DNA of 64,000 nucleotides, taken from assembly GCF_004343585.1 (NCBI RefSeq), contig NZ_SLYW01000001.1:434001-498000 (forward strand), read 5' to 3'. The translations under genes were made by a program, and so were the position numbers. Positions 55,699 to 63,506 of this stretch are shown in pieces. Below the pieces are notes generated by a model, which saw only the letters and a program-made list of their open reading frames with translations, searched no databases and was not told the origin of the DNA. Positions within the stretch are counted from its first letter, which is position 1, and each line of letters begins with the position of its first letter. Source of the stretch: Neorhizobium sp. JUb45 (GTDB lineage: Bacteria; Pseudomonadota; Alphaproteobacteria; Rhizobiales; Rhizobiaceae).

Positions 55699-56079
55699 AT
55701 GGCGCAAGTCACGGTAACGATCGACGGCAAGGCCTACCGAATGGCCTGCGAAGAAGGCCAGGAACAGCATCTCGAGATGCTGGCCGGCCGGTTCGACCAG
55801 TATGTCGGGCATCTGAAAAGCCAGTTCGGCGAGATCGGCGATCTGAGGATCACCGTGATGGCCGGCATCATGATCATGGACGAACTGAACGAACTCAACC
55901 GCAAGATCGACAGCCTGCAGGGTGAGATCACCACGCTGCGTTCAAGCGGTGAGGGCGCAGCCGAGGACAAGGCGCGCAACGAGGCGCTGATGGTGTCTGC
56001 CGTCGAGGAACTGACGGCGCGGCTGCAGGCGATTTCTGCAAAACTTCTGTCGCGCCAGCCGGAGCCTGCCGAAGGCTGA
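55699..56079 (+). CDS. zapA: cell division protein ZapA
   Basis: A 126-residue protein with the ZapA domain at residues 1-90 (VTIDGKAYRMACEEGQEQHL, MLAGRFDQYVGHLK, VMAGIMIMDELNELNRKID) and a C-terminal coiled coil. ZapA binds and bundles FtsZ at the Z ring. It follows DUF4164 by 19 bases and precedes 6S RNA, a widely conserved order. Confidence 0.95.
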   Translation: MAQVTVTIDGKAYRMACEEGQEQHLEMLAGRFDQYVGHLKSQFGEIGDLRITVMAGIMIMDELNELNRKIDSLQGEITTLRSSGEGAAEDKARNEALMVSAVEELTARLQAISAKLLSRQPEPAEG

Positions 56080-56187
56080 GTTTTGCGCGAGGCGAGGGCG
56101 GTGGCGACCGTTTTCCGCCTTTGAATAAAAACAGCGCGCAATCGCTTTCCGCCACTGGCGATGTCGTCGCAGACCGCCTATATTGCA

Positions 56188-56350
56188 TTTGCGTTCTGCG
56201 CTTCCCGACAGGAACCACAATCCCTGGGGCCATACTCGATCCAAAGGGAGCTGTCCCTGGCCAGGCCCGTGGGCTTGGACATATGGCGCCCACCTACGTT
56301 TGTAGGCACCCAGGATCGTAAACATCCATCGGTTGCCGTGGATCGCACCT
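56188..56350 (+). ncRNA. ssrS: 6S RNA
   Basis: About 110 bases after zapA lies a sequence with the features of 6S RNA, including CCTGGGGCC on the 5' side facing CACCCAGG on the 3' side, an internal stem GTGGGC/GCCCAC closing TTGGACATATGG, and outer pairing of ACCAC with GTGG. Position after zapA is the usual place of ssrS. A -10-like TATATT is at 56179-56184. The ends are estimated, not mapped. 6S RNA binds sigma-70 RNA polymerase in stationary phase. Confidence 0.82.
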
Positions 56351-56496
56351 GATTTTCCATTTTTGCGTGCTCGCACGTACCCGTTCCTTCTGGGGGCGGG
56401 TTCGCCGGGCTGTATTTGCCGCTAGCCGAAGATGTTGCCAAAAATGTTATCCGACCATGCCCTGCGTCAAAGGCGGTTTCGCCCTATGTCGCCATC

Positions 56497-56682
56497 ATGA
56501 CAGAGGGCAGGACATACACACCGGAACAATTGCACCGCATCTACAACGCTCATGTTCGGGTATGTGCCATGCGTGGCATCGAACTCGTCAGCGGGGAAGG
56601 CAAACAGATCGCCAAGCGGCTGTTGAGCGAGTTTACCGGCTCGGAGCCGGAGGACGATATCGTGCGGAAGTTTCTGTCGTGA
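56497..56682 (+). CDS. hypothetical protein, 61 residues
   Basis: ATG 56497 starts a small soluble protein: TEGRTYTPEQLHRIYNAHVR, then VCAMRGIELVSGEGKQIAKR and a final acidic helix. A longer in-frame start at 56416 has no ribosome site. No family recognised. It ends at the break of the toxin remnant on the other strand, so this gene or its 3' flank may have been the incoming DNA of that rearrangement. Confidence 0.62.
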   Translation: MTEGRTYTPEQLHRIYNAHVRVCAMRGIELVSGEGKQIAKRLLSEFTGSEPEDDIVRKFLS

Positions 56683-56705
56683 TACTGCGCCCAAACGAGT
56701 TTCAT
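56683..56705 (-). pseudogene. toxin gene remnant of a RelBE/DinJ-type module
   Basis: An ATG at 56705 overlaps the antitoxin stop (ATGA), the usual coupling for toxins. The first codons read MKLVWAQY, very like the starts of ParE/RelE-family toxins (MKLVWxxxA), but at about residue 8 the similarity stops, exactly where the stop codon of the opposing gene (56680-56682) begins. The rest of the toxin is missing. Confidence 0.5.
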
Positions 56706-57010
56706 CGGTCGTGTGGCTCCGCCTTACGGAGTGCAGCTGCCCGTCGCTGGCGAAAAACAGCCTCCACCTCTTCGTCATCGATATCGGGGCGTTGGTCCTG
56801 CAATGCCTCCATGACCTTGCCTCGAAACCAGCTGTCGTAAGCCTCGCTATTGCTGAGGAGTTCCAGAGGCATGGCACCTTCATTCGCCGTACGGGTGAGA
56901 AGAATTCTTACCGCATCCGAAACGGTCAGGCCCATGCCGGCAAGAACTGCCGCAGCGCGATCCTTCACATCGGCATCAATGCGTGTCTGAATGAGTGCGT
57001 TCGCTGCCAT
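56702..57010 (-). CDS. RelB/DinJ family antitoxin, orphan
   Basis: A 102-residue protein: N-terminal ribbon-helix-helix (NALIQTRIDADVKDRAAAVL, MGLTVSDAVRILLTRTANEG) and a toxin-binding tail (AYDSWFRGKVMEALQDQRPD, then VEAVFRQRRAAALR). ATG 57010 has GGAAGGAGAT upstream. Only a few codons of a toxin follow. It may persist as an anti-addiction or regulatory protein. Confidence 0.88.
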   Translation of the reverse strand: MAANALIQTRIDADVKDRAAAVLAGMGLTVSDAVRILLTRTANEGAMPLELLSNSEAYDSWFRGKVMEALQDQRPDIDDEEVEAVFRQRRAAALRKAEPHDR

Positions 57011-57237
57011 GGGGATCTCCTTCCGGAGTATTTGTAATTCATATGAATGACGAAATCCACTGGTGTTCGAATACCCACTCTGCCGTGACCATGGATGCAT
57101 CAAGGAAATTCGCTGAAAAAGCCTCCGGCCGAGATCAAGTGCGCTGATATTGGTGCATGCCTGCTCCTGCTGCCCCTAACTGCTTGACTTCCCTGCCATC
57201 CTCCCCATTTGTGGGATCGGGGAGATCCACCGACACT

Positions 57238-58734
57238 ATGGCCATTCTGAACAATACTTTTGCGCGCTCGTCGCTGCTCATGCTGCTGGTCGGTGGCGTG
57301 ATCATGCTTGGCATTGTCCTGTCGTCGTTTTTCCTGGCGCAGAACACCACGGACTATTTCAACGAAGTGACGCGGCTGCGCGCCGTGCGCACCAATTCCG
57401 CCGACCTTCTTTTGCGCGTGCAGGCGGCCGAGACTGCGCAGCGCGGTTATCTGATCACCCGCGAGCCGGCTTTTCTCACCAGTTTCAACGAGGCGCGCGA
57501 CGCTATTCCCGAGCAGCTCGCCAAGCTCGAGCGTGCAGGCAATGCGCAATCCTATGCGCCTGTTCCTGTTGGGGAATTGCGCAGGCTGATCGATGAAAAA
57601 ATCAATGAGATGGAATCGACCTTCGAGCGGGTCAACAATAATGACGTGCGCGGTGCCGTTGCCATTGTCCGCAACGATTCCGGCCGCCAGATCATGGATC
57701 GCCTGTCGAGCATTCTCACCGGCATTATCGGCGTGATGGATACGCGGCTGACGCAGGGCATTGCCGAACTCAGCCAGTCATCCACCAGCCTGCAATGGGT
57801 CAGCATCGGCGGTGGTCTCGTTATCGTTTTGCTGGTCGGAAGCGCCATCTTCATCGTTGCCCAGCATGTGCGTGCCCTGCAACGCGCGCGCCAACAGGTC
57901 GAAGCCCTCAATGCCGGCCTCGAGGAACGCGTCGACGAGCGCACCGAGGACCTGATGCGCGCCAATAGCGAGATCCAGCGTTACGCCTATATCGTTTCTC
58001 ACGACCTGCGGGCGCCGCTCGTCAACATCATGGGCTTCACCAGCGAGCTTGAGACGACGCTGAAGGATATCCGCGCCTATGTGATGGCCGAGGGCATGCC
58101 GGGCGAGGACCAGATCAAACAGGCGCGGTATGCCGTCGAGGAAGATCTGCCCGAGGCGATATCCTTCATCCGGTCTTCGACGAAAAAGATGGATGGGCTG
58201 ATCAACGCCATCCTGAAAATCTCGCGCGACGGACGCCGCGAACTGAAGCCAGAGCCGATCGATCTTTCCGATATGCTGGAAGCGACGGCGGCGTCGATCA
58301 ACCATCAGGTCGTCGATGCCGGCGGCGAGATCAAGATAGCCGTCAACGCGGCGAAAAATCTGGTGTCGGATCGTTTTTCGCTGGAGCAGGTTTTTGGCAA
58401 CCTGTTCGACAATGCCGTCAAATACCGCAACCCGGAAAAGCCGCTGGCGCTGTCGGTGCGGGCCTATCCGGTCGGCCGCTCGGCGCTTCGCATCGAGGTC
58501 GCCGACAATGGCCGCGGCATTGCGCCGGAAGATCACGAGCGGGTGTTCGAGCTGTTCCGCCGATCCGGTTTGCAGGATCAGTCCGGTGAGGGTATTGGTC
58601 TTGCGCACGTGCGATCGTTAGTCAGAAATTTAGGCGGGGACATTACGGTCACCTCCACGCTCGGGGGCGGCTCGACATTCGTGATCCGCCTGCCCGTGGA
58701 TTTGTCCCAGTATGTCAGGAGCAACGGGTCATGA
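57238..58734 (+). CDS. sensor histidine kinase with CHASE3 domain
   Basis: A 498-residue membrane kinase. Two membrane segments (SSLLMLLVGGVIMLGIVLSS at about 13-35, and VSIGGGLVIVLLVGSAIFIV at about 190-212) enclose a CHASE3-type periplasmic domain (ETAQRGYLITREPAFLTSFN). A coiled coil leads to the HisKA domain with H-box YIVSHDLRAPLVNIMG, then HATPase with N box FGNLFDNAVKYR, DNGRGI and GEGIGLAHV. ATG 57238 gives this layout. It overlaps the next gene by 4 bases (ATGA). Confidence 0.93.
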   Translation: MAILNNTFARSSLLMLLVGGVIMLGIVLSSFFLAQNTTDYFNEVTRLRAVRTNSADLLLRVQAAETAQRGYLITREPAFLTSFNEARDAIPEQLAKLERAGNAQSYAPVPVGELRRLIDEKINEMESTFERVNNNDVRGAVAIVRNDSGRQIMDRLSSILTGIIGVMDTRLTQGIAELSQSSTSLQWVSIGGGLVIVLLVGSAIFIVAQHVRALQRARQQVEALNAGLEERVDERTEDLMRANSEIQRYAYIVSHDLRAPLVNIMGFTSELETTLKDIRAYVMAEGMPGEDQIKQARYAVEEDLPEAISFIRSSTKKMDGLINAILKISRDGRRELKPEPIDLSDMLEATAASINHQVVDAGGEIKIAVNAAKNLVSDRFSLEQVFGNLFDNAVKYRNPEKPLALSVRAYPVGRSALRIEVADNGRGIAPEDHERVFELFRRSGLQDQSGEGIGLAHVRSLVRNLGGDITVTSTLGGGSTFVIRLPVDLSQYVRSNGS

Positions 58735-59168
58735 AAGCTGCCGGTAAGGAAGTCACCATCGTCATGATCGAGGACGATGAAGGCCATGCCCGCCTCATCG
58801 AAAAGAACGTGCGCCGCGCCGGCGTCAACAACGACATCGTGCCGTTCACCAATGGCACGGCCGCGCTCGACTACATTCTCGGTGCCGACCGTTCCGGCGA
58901 TCCGTCGCAGGGCCGTTACCTGCTCATCCTTCTCGACCTCAACCTGCCGGACATGTCGGGTATCGACATTCTGGAAAAGGTGAAGTCCAACCAGCACACC
59001 AAGCGCCTGCCTGTGGTCATCCTCACCACCACCGATGACGAGCGCGAAATCCAGCGCTGTTACGATCTCGGCGCCAATGTTTATATTACCAAGCCGGTGG
59101 AATACGAGAGCTTTGCCAATGCCATCCGGCAGCTCGGACTGTTCTTCTCGGTCATGCAGATCCCCTGA
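58731..59168 (+). CDS. single-domain response regulator (Rcp1-like)
   Basis: A 145-residue receiver protein: acidic pocket IEDDEGHARLIEKNVRRAG, phospho-Asp in LILLDLNLPDMSGIDI, Thr in VILTTTDDEREI and Lys in YITKPVEYESF. The spacing and the DDEREI string are typical of the Rcp1/CheY-like partners of CHASE/phytochrome kinases. No output domain. It overlaps the upstream kinase by 4 bases and so is its likely target. Confidence 0.93.
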   Translation: MKAAGKEVTIVMIEDDEGHARLIEKNVRRAGVNNDIVPFTNGTAALDYILGADRSGDPSQGRYLLILLDLNLPDMSGIDILEKVKSNQHTKRLPVVILTTTDDEREIQRCYDLGANVYITKPVEYESFANAIRQLGLFFSVMQIP

Positions 59169-59207
59169 AATCCCCGAAATCCCTTGAATGAAAAGGCCAT
59201 CGCGCCG

Positions 59208-60242
59208 ATGCCGCAGACCGTTCTTTACATCGATGACGACGTCGCCCTCGGGCGGCTCGCGGAACGGTATCTCGGCCGCGCCGGCTATGTGCTGAAACAT
59301 GCCGTCGATGGCGCCACCGGTCTGGCGCTTGCCGAAGCCGGTGGTGTCGATGCCATCGTGCTCGACCATTATTTGCGCGCTGAAACCGGGCAGGATGTGC
59401 TGCGCGGACTCAAGGAACGCGGCATCGAACTGCCGGTGATCTATGTCACCGGGTCCAGCGAGGCGACGATCGCCATCGATGCGCTCAAGAACGGTGCCGC
59501 CGATTACGTCATCAAGACGGTGGGCGACGAGTTCTGGTCGCTGATGGAAAATGCCATCCGCCAGTCGATCACCAATGCCGAACTGCGCCGCGCCAAGGAA
59601 AAGGCCGAGGCCGAGATCCGCATCGGCAAGGAACGCGCCGAAGTGCTGCTGGCCGAGGTCAACCATCGCGTCGCCAACAGTCTCGCACTGGTGGCGGCCC
59701 TTATCCGCCTGCAGGTGACGAGCAGCCGCAGCGACGAGGTGAAGGAAGCGCTGACGGAAACGCAGGCGCGTATCTCCGCCATCGCCGGCATGCATCGCAG
59801 CCTTTACACGTCCGATGACGTGCGCACCGTTGAGATCGACAAATATCTCGAAACGCTGGTCAAGGAAGTGCAGCGCTCGGTCGAGATGGGTGACAAGGGC
59901 CCGTCGATCCGCCTCGAGGCCGAGGCGATCTCGCTGTCCTCCGACCGCGCCGTCTCTGTCGGCATGATCGTGACCGAGCTTCTGACCAACGCCATCAAAT
60001 ACGCCTATCCGACTGGTTCGGAGGGCGAAGTGCGGGTGATTTTCAAGAAATCCGACGATGCCCATGCGTTGCTCGCAGTCGAGGATGACGGCATTGGCTG
60101 CCTCGATGGCGATGCCCCGAAAGGCACCGGGCTTGGCACCCGTATCATCAAGTCGATGGCCTCGACTCTGGGCTCCGGCGTGACCTATGTGCCGGTCGCG
60201 GTGGGGACGCGCGCAGAGCTGCCGATCTCGTTGCAGGGCTGA
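59208..60242 (+). CDS. receiver-histidine kinase hybrid (HisKA_2/HWE-type)
   Basis: A 344-residue protein: an N-terminal receiver (LYIDDDVALGRLAERYLGRA, phospho-Asp in AIVLDHYLRAETG, then VIYVTGSSEATIAIDALKNG), a helical linker, and a HisKA_2 kinase core with histidine in LLAEVNHRVANSLALVAALI and HATPase motifs ELLTNAIKYAYP and GTGLGTRIIKSM. It has no sensor domain, so it receives phosphate or signal from another kinase. ATG 59208 is preferred to TTG 59184. A terminator follows. Confidence 0.92.
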   Translation: MPQTVLYIDDDVALGRLAERYLGRAGYVLKHAVDGATGLALAEAGGVDAIVLDHYLRAETGQDVLRGLKERGIELPVIYVTGSSEATIAIDALKNGAADYVIKTVGDEFWSLMENAIRQSITNAELRRAKEKAEAEIRIGKERAEVLLAEVNHRVANSLALVAALIRLQVTSSRSDEVKEALTETQARISAIAGMHRSLYTSDDVRTVEIDKYLETLVKEVQRSVEMGDKGPSIRLEAEAISLSSDRAVSVGMIVTELLTNAIKYAYPTGSEGEVRVIFKKSDDAHALLAVEDDGIGCLDGDAPKGTGLGTRIIKSMASTLGSGVTYVPVAVGTRAELPISLQG

Positions 60243-60398
60243 TCATCTTTCCTAAAAACACCATGTGTCGCTCCAGCCATTGCCAAGCGTGTGCGGGAAC
60301 CCTATTGTTCTCGCCATATTGACGGATACAGGACCATGACATCCCTGAACCGGCGACGGTTTTCCGAACGCTGTGTGCGACATTGCTGAGACGCCGGA

Positions 60399-60423
60399 CC
60401 TGCGCTTTTGCGCAGGAGTTTTT
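60399..60423 (+). terminator. intrinsic terminator of the phosphorelay operon
   Basis: CCTGCGC and GCGCAGG form a 7-bp stem with a TTTT loop, followed by AGTTTTTT, 156 bases after the receiver-kinase stop. Confidence 0.85.
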
Positions 60424-60519
60424 TCCATTCCGGCGTGACGATTGCTGCGGTCAAGACCACACGCGCCTCAGCCGGAACCTTCAATCCCCAATTCTTCCAT
60501 TCAAAAAAGAGAGCTTCTC

Positions 60520-61806
60520 TTGTTAACCGAAATACTCATCGTGGTCTGCCTCACGGTTTTGAACGGTGTTCTCGCCATGTCGGAACTTGCCGTCGTCTCC
60601 TCGCGCCCTGTCCGCCTGCGGGTGATGGCCGAGCAGGGCAACCGGGGCGCTGCCACGGCGCTGCATCTGGGTGAAGACCCCGGCCGCTTCCTCTCCACCG
60701 TCCAGATCGGCATCACCCTTGTCGGCGTCCTGTCGGGCGCCTTTTCCGGCGCAACGCTTGGCGCGCGCCTGACCGGCTGGCTCGAACTTCAGGGCATGTC
60801 GGAAAACGCCGCCGACTGGCTCGGCGTCGGTACCGTCGTCGTCATCATCACCTACCTGTCGCTGATCGTCGGCGAGCTAGTGCCCAAGCAGATCGCCTTG
60901 CGCAATCCGGAAGGCGTCGCCTCGCGTGTCGCGCCGGCCATGTGGCTGTTGTCGAAGATCGGCGCACCTCTGGTCTTCCTGCTGGATCTTTCCGGCCGGA
61001 CGGTTCTGAAACTGCTCGGCCAGACCGGCGAGAGCGCAGACCGCGTCACCGACGAGGAAATCCGCACCGTTCTTGCCGAAGCGCAGAGTGCAGGCGTGAT
61101 CGAAAGCGGCGAAAGCGAAATGATTTCCGGCGTCATGCGTCTCGCCGACCGCACCGCGCGCGGCCTGATGACGCCGCGCCGCGATGTCGAGGTAATCGAC
61201 ACCGAGGACGATCCGGACGAGATCCGTGCCCAGCTGCGCGAAACCCACCGTTCGCGCCTGCCGGTGCGCAAGGGCAGTTCCGACGAGATCATCGGCGTTC
61301 TGTTCGTGAAGGATGCCTATGATTTCATGGCTGGTGGCAAGGCCGTCGACATGAAGACCATCCTGCGCGATGCCCCTGTTGTCTCCGACCTTACCGGTGC
61401 GCTCGATGTCATCCAGGCGCTGCGCAAGGCGCCGGCGCATATGGTTCTCGTTTATGACGAATACGGCCATTTCGAAGGCGTGATCACCTCCGGCGACGTG
61501 CTGGAAGCGATCACCGGTGTCTTCCAGGAAGATGAAGTCGATGAGCCGGCCATCGTGCCGCGCGACGATGGCTCCTATCTGGTTGCCGGCTGGATGCCTG
61601 TCGATGAATTTGGCCATCAGATGGGCATCTCGATCGACGAGGATCCGGGTTACGAGACCGTTGCCGGTTTTGTCATCGACGAACTGAAGCACCTGCCGGA
61701 ACTGGGTGAAAAATTCACCACCCATGGCTGGATCTTCGAGGTCATCGATCTCGACGGCCGCCGCATCGACAAGCTGCTGGTGACGCGGGCGTCGGATCAG
61801 GACTGA
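60520..61806 (+). CDS. CorC/hemolysin-type membrane protein (DUF21-CBS)
   Basis: A 428-residue CNNM/CorC-family protein: DUF21 domain with four membrane segments (EILIVVCLTVLNGVLAMSEL, FLSTVQIGITLVGVLSGAFS, VIITYLSLIVGELVPKQIAL), a CBS pair (about 205-335: RGLMTPRRDVEVIDTEDDPD, MVLVYDEYGHFEGVITSGDV) and a CorC_HlyC domain. These proteins are linked to Mg/Co transport or cell resistance. The TTG start at 60520 gives MLTEILIV, with AGAGAG upstream. Its stop overlaps the next start by one base (TGATG). Confidence 0.9.
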   Translation: MLTEILIVVCLTVLNGVLAMSELAVVSSRPVRLRVMAEQGNRGAATALHLGEDPGRFLSTVQIGITLVGVLSGAFSGATLGARLTGWLELQGMSENAADWLGVGTVVVIITYLSLIVGELVPKQIALRNPEGVASRVAPAMWLLSKIGAPLVFLLDLSGRTVLKLLGQTGESADRVTDEEIRTVLAEAQSAGVIESGESEMISGVMRLADRTARGLMTPRRDVEVIDTEDDPDEIRAQLRETHRSRLPVRKGSSDEIIGVLFVKDAYDFMAGGKAVDMKTILRDAPVVSDLTGALDVIQALRKAPAHMVLVYDEYGHFEGVITSGDVLEAITGVFQEDEVDEPAIVPRDDGSYLVAGWMPVDEFGHQMGISIDEDPGYETVAGFVIDELKHLPELGEKFTTHGWIFEVIDLDGRRIDKLLVTRASDQD

Positions 61807-62381
61807 TGGCGACGACGCCTGAAAAAGCGAACTTACGCAACGGGCGGCTTGCCGCCCGTGACGCGATACCGCCAGCCGAGCGACTGGAGAAAAACCGGTC
61901 GCTCACCGCGCATGGCCTTGGTGCCATATCGGTTCCTGCCGGCACGACTGTCTCCGTTTTCCTGCCGATCCGCTCGGAAGTCGATCTCAGGCCGCTGATG
62001 ACGGCGTTTGCCGACGAAGACGCGCGGCTCTGTCTGCCCGCCATTCTCGACAGGGAAACCATCGTTTTTCGTGAATACAGGCTCGATGCCGAGCTGATTT
62101 CCATGGGCTTCGGCACCTTTGGCCCGGCCGAACACGAAGCGGTTCTGCAGCCCGATATCATGCTGGTGCCGCTTGCCGCTTTTGACACTTTTGGCAACCG
62201 GATCGGCTACGGCGGCGGTTATTACGACCGCGCCATTCACCAAATGCGCGAAAAAGGCGGAAATCCGCGGCTGATCGGCATTGCATTCGACTGCCAGGAA
62301 GTGGCATCAGTGCCTGCAGAACCTCACGACATCAGACTGGACGCGATCCTGACGGAAAGCGGCTACCGGACCTTCGCCTGA
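61806..62381 (+). CDS. 5-formyltetrahydrofolate cyclo-ligase
   Basis: A 191-residue enzyme converting 5-formyl-THF to 5,10-methenyl-THF with ATP. It has the start KANLRNGRLAARDAIPPAER, the middle ILDRETIVFREYR and the diagnostic nucleotide motif FDTFGNRIGYGGGYYDR. In E. coli the homologous ygfA gene directly follows 6S RNA; here it is 5.4 kb from ssrS on the same strand. It is co-translated with the upstream CorC-like gene and precedes the phosphoesterase gene. Confidence 0.94.
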   Translation: MATTPEKANLRNGRLAARDAIPPAERLEKNRSLTAHGLGAISVPAGTTVSVFLPIRSEVDLRPLMTAFADEDARLCLPAILDRETIVFREYRLDAELISMGFGTFGPAEHEAVLQPDIMLVPLAAFDTFGNRIGYGGGYYDRAIHQMREKGGNPRLIGIAFDCQEVASVPAEPHDIRLDAILTESGYRTFA

Positions 62382-62427
62382 GGCGGACCCGGTACGTTTT
62401 GTCCTTGCAGGCACAGATTGGATTAGC

Positions 62428-63252
62428 ATGCGCCTTTTGTTTCTCGGTGACATGGTGGGCAAGACCGGACGCACGACCGTCTGGGACAAGCTGCCCGGCC
62501 TCGTCTCCGACCTGAAGCTCGATTTTGTCATCGTCAACGGCGAGAATGCCGCCGGCGGTTTCGGCATTACCGAAGACATCTTTCTGGAAACCATCAATGC
62601 CGGCGCCGACGTGGTGACGACAGGCAACCATGTCTGGGACCAGAAGGAGGCCGTCAGCTTCTCCGGCCGCCACGACCAGTTTTTGCGCCCGGCCAACTAT
62701 CCCGCGGGAACGCCCGGCAAGGGTTCCGGCGTATTTTACGCCCGCAACGGCGCGCGCGTTCTCGTCGCCAACATCATGGGCCGCGTGTTCATGCACCCGG
62801 AACTCGACGACCCCTTCAAGTCTGCCGAGGCGATCCTCGAAGCCGCACCGCTGAAGGATCAGGTCGACGTCATCGTTTTCGATTTCCATGCGGAAGCCAC
62901 CAGCGAAAAGCAGTGCTTTGGCCATTTCGTCGATGGCCGCGCCTCGTTTGTCGTCGGCACCCACACACATGTGCCGACCGCCGACTACCAGATCCTGAAC
63001 GGCGGCACGGCCTATATGTCGGATGCCGGCATGTGTGGCGATTACGATTCCTCGCTCGGCATGGAAAAGGAAGAGCCGCTCAACCGCTTCATTTCGAAAA
63101 TGCCAAAGGGCCGTTTCGAGGCGGCATCGGGTCCGGCAACGATCTGCGGTGTCGGCGTCGAGATTTCCGATGCGACGGGACTGGCGGAAAAGATCGAGCC
63201 CTTGCGCATCGGGCCGCGGCTTGCGGAAAATATTCCGAGCTTCTGGCGGTAG
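62428..63252 (+). CDS. YmdB-like metallophosphoesterase (TIGR00282 family)
   Basis: A 274-residue calcineurin-type phosphoesterase. Metal ligands are in RLLFLGDMVGKTGRTTV, VIVNGENAAGGFGI, VVTTGNHVWDQKE, VIVFDFHAEATSEKQ and VVGTHTHVPTADYQ. This matches YmdB of Bacillus, which hydrolyses cyclic nucleotides. It follows the cyclo-ligase by 46 bases, an order frequent in alphaproteobacteria. A repeat follows. Confidence 0.93.
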   Translation: MRLLFLGDMVGKTGRTTVWDKLPGLVSDLKLDFVIVNGENAAGGFGITEDIFLETINAGADVVTTGNHVWDQKEAVSFSGRHDQFLRPANYPAGTPGKGSGVFYARNGARVLVANIMGRVFMHPELDDPFKSAEAILEAAPLKDQVDVIVFDFHAEATSEKQCFGHFVDGRASFVVGTHTHVPTADYQILNGGTAYMSDAGMCGDYDSSLGMEKEEPLNRFISKMPKGRFEAASGPATICGVGVEISDATGLAEKIEPLRIGPRLAENIPSFWR

Positions 63253-63265
63253 TTTTCTTCGCATG

Positions 63266-63379
63266 CGTCATCCCGGCCTTGTGCCGGGATCCAGCAGTCG
63301 TGCGTCTGCGCGACAAAAGACCTCTTTCAGCCCAAAGACTTGGGCTGGCTGGATTCCTGTGACAAGCACAGGAATGACG
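63266..63379. repeat. rhizobial palindromic repeat
   Basis: CGTCATCCCGGCCTTGTGCC with GGGATCCAGC on the left faces GCTGGATTCCTGTGACAAGC with ACAGGAATGACG on the right, the common paired element seen near gene ends in these bacteria. It has no coding potential. The rest of the gap to 63506 shows nothing clear. Confidence 0.8.
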
Positions 63380-63506
63380 GTGGAATTTTTCTGCTCGCCG
63401 CACCTTTCCTATCTCCATCCCCCAACAATTCACCCCTTGGCACCTGTCGCGTGACCGTCATACTGGGCATGTATCGGATTCGGCTCCCTCAGACGGAATT
63501 CCCGCC

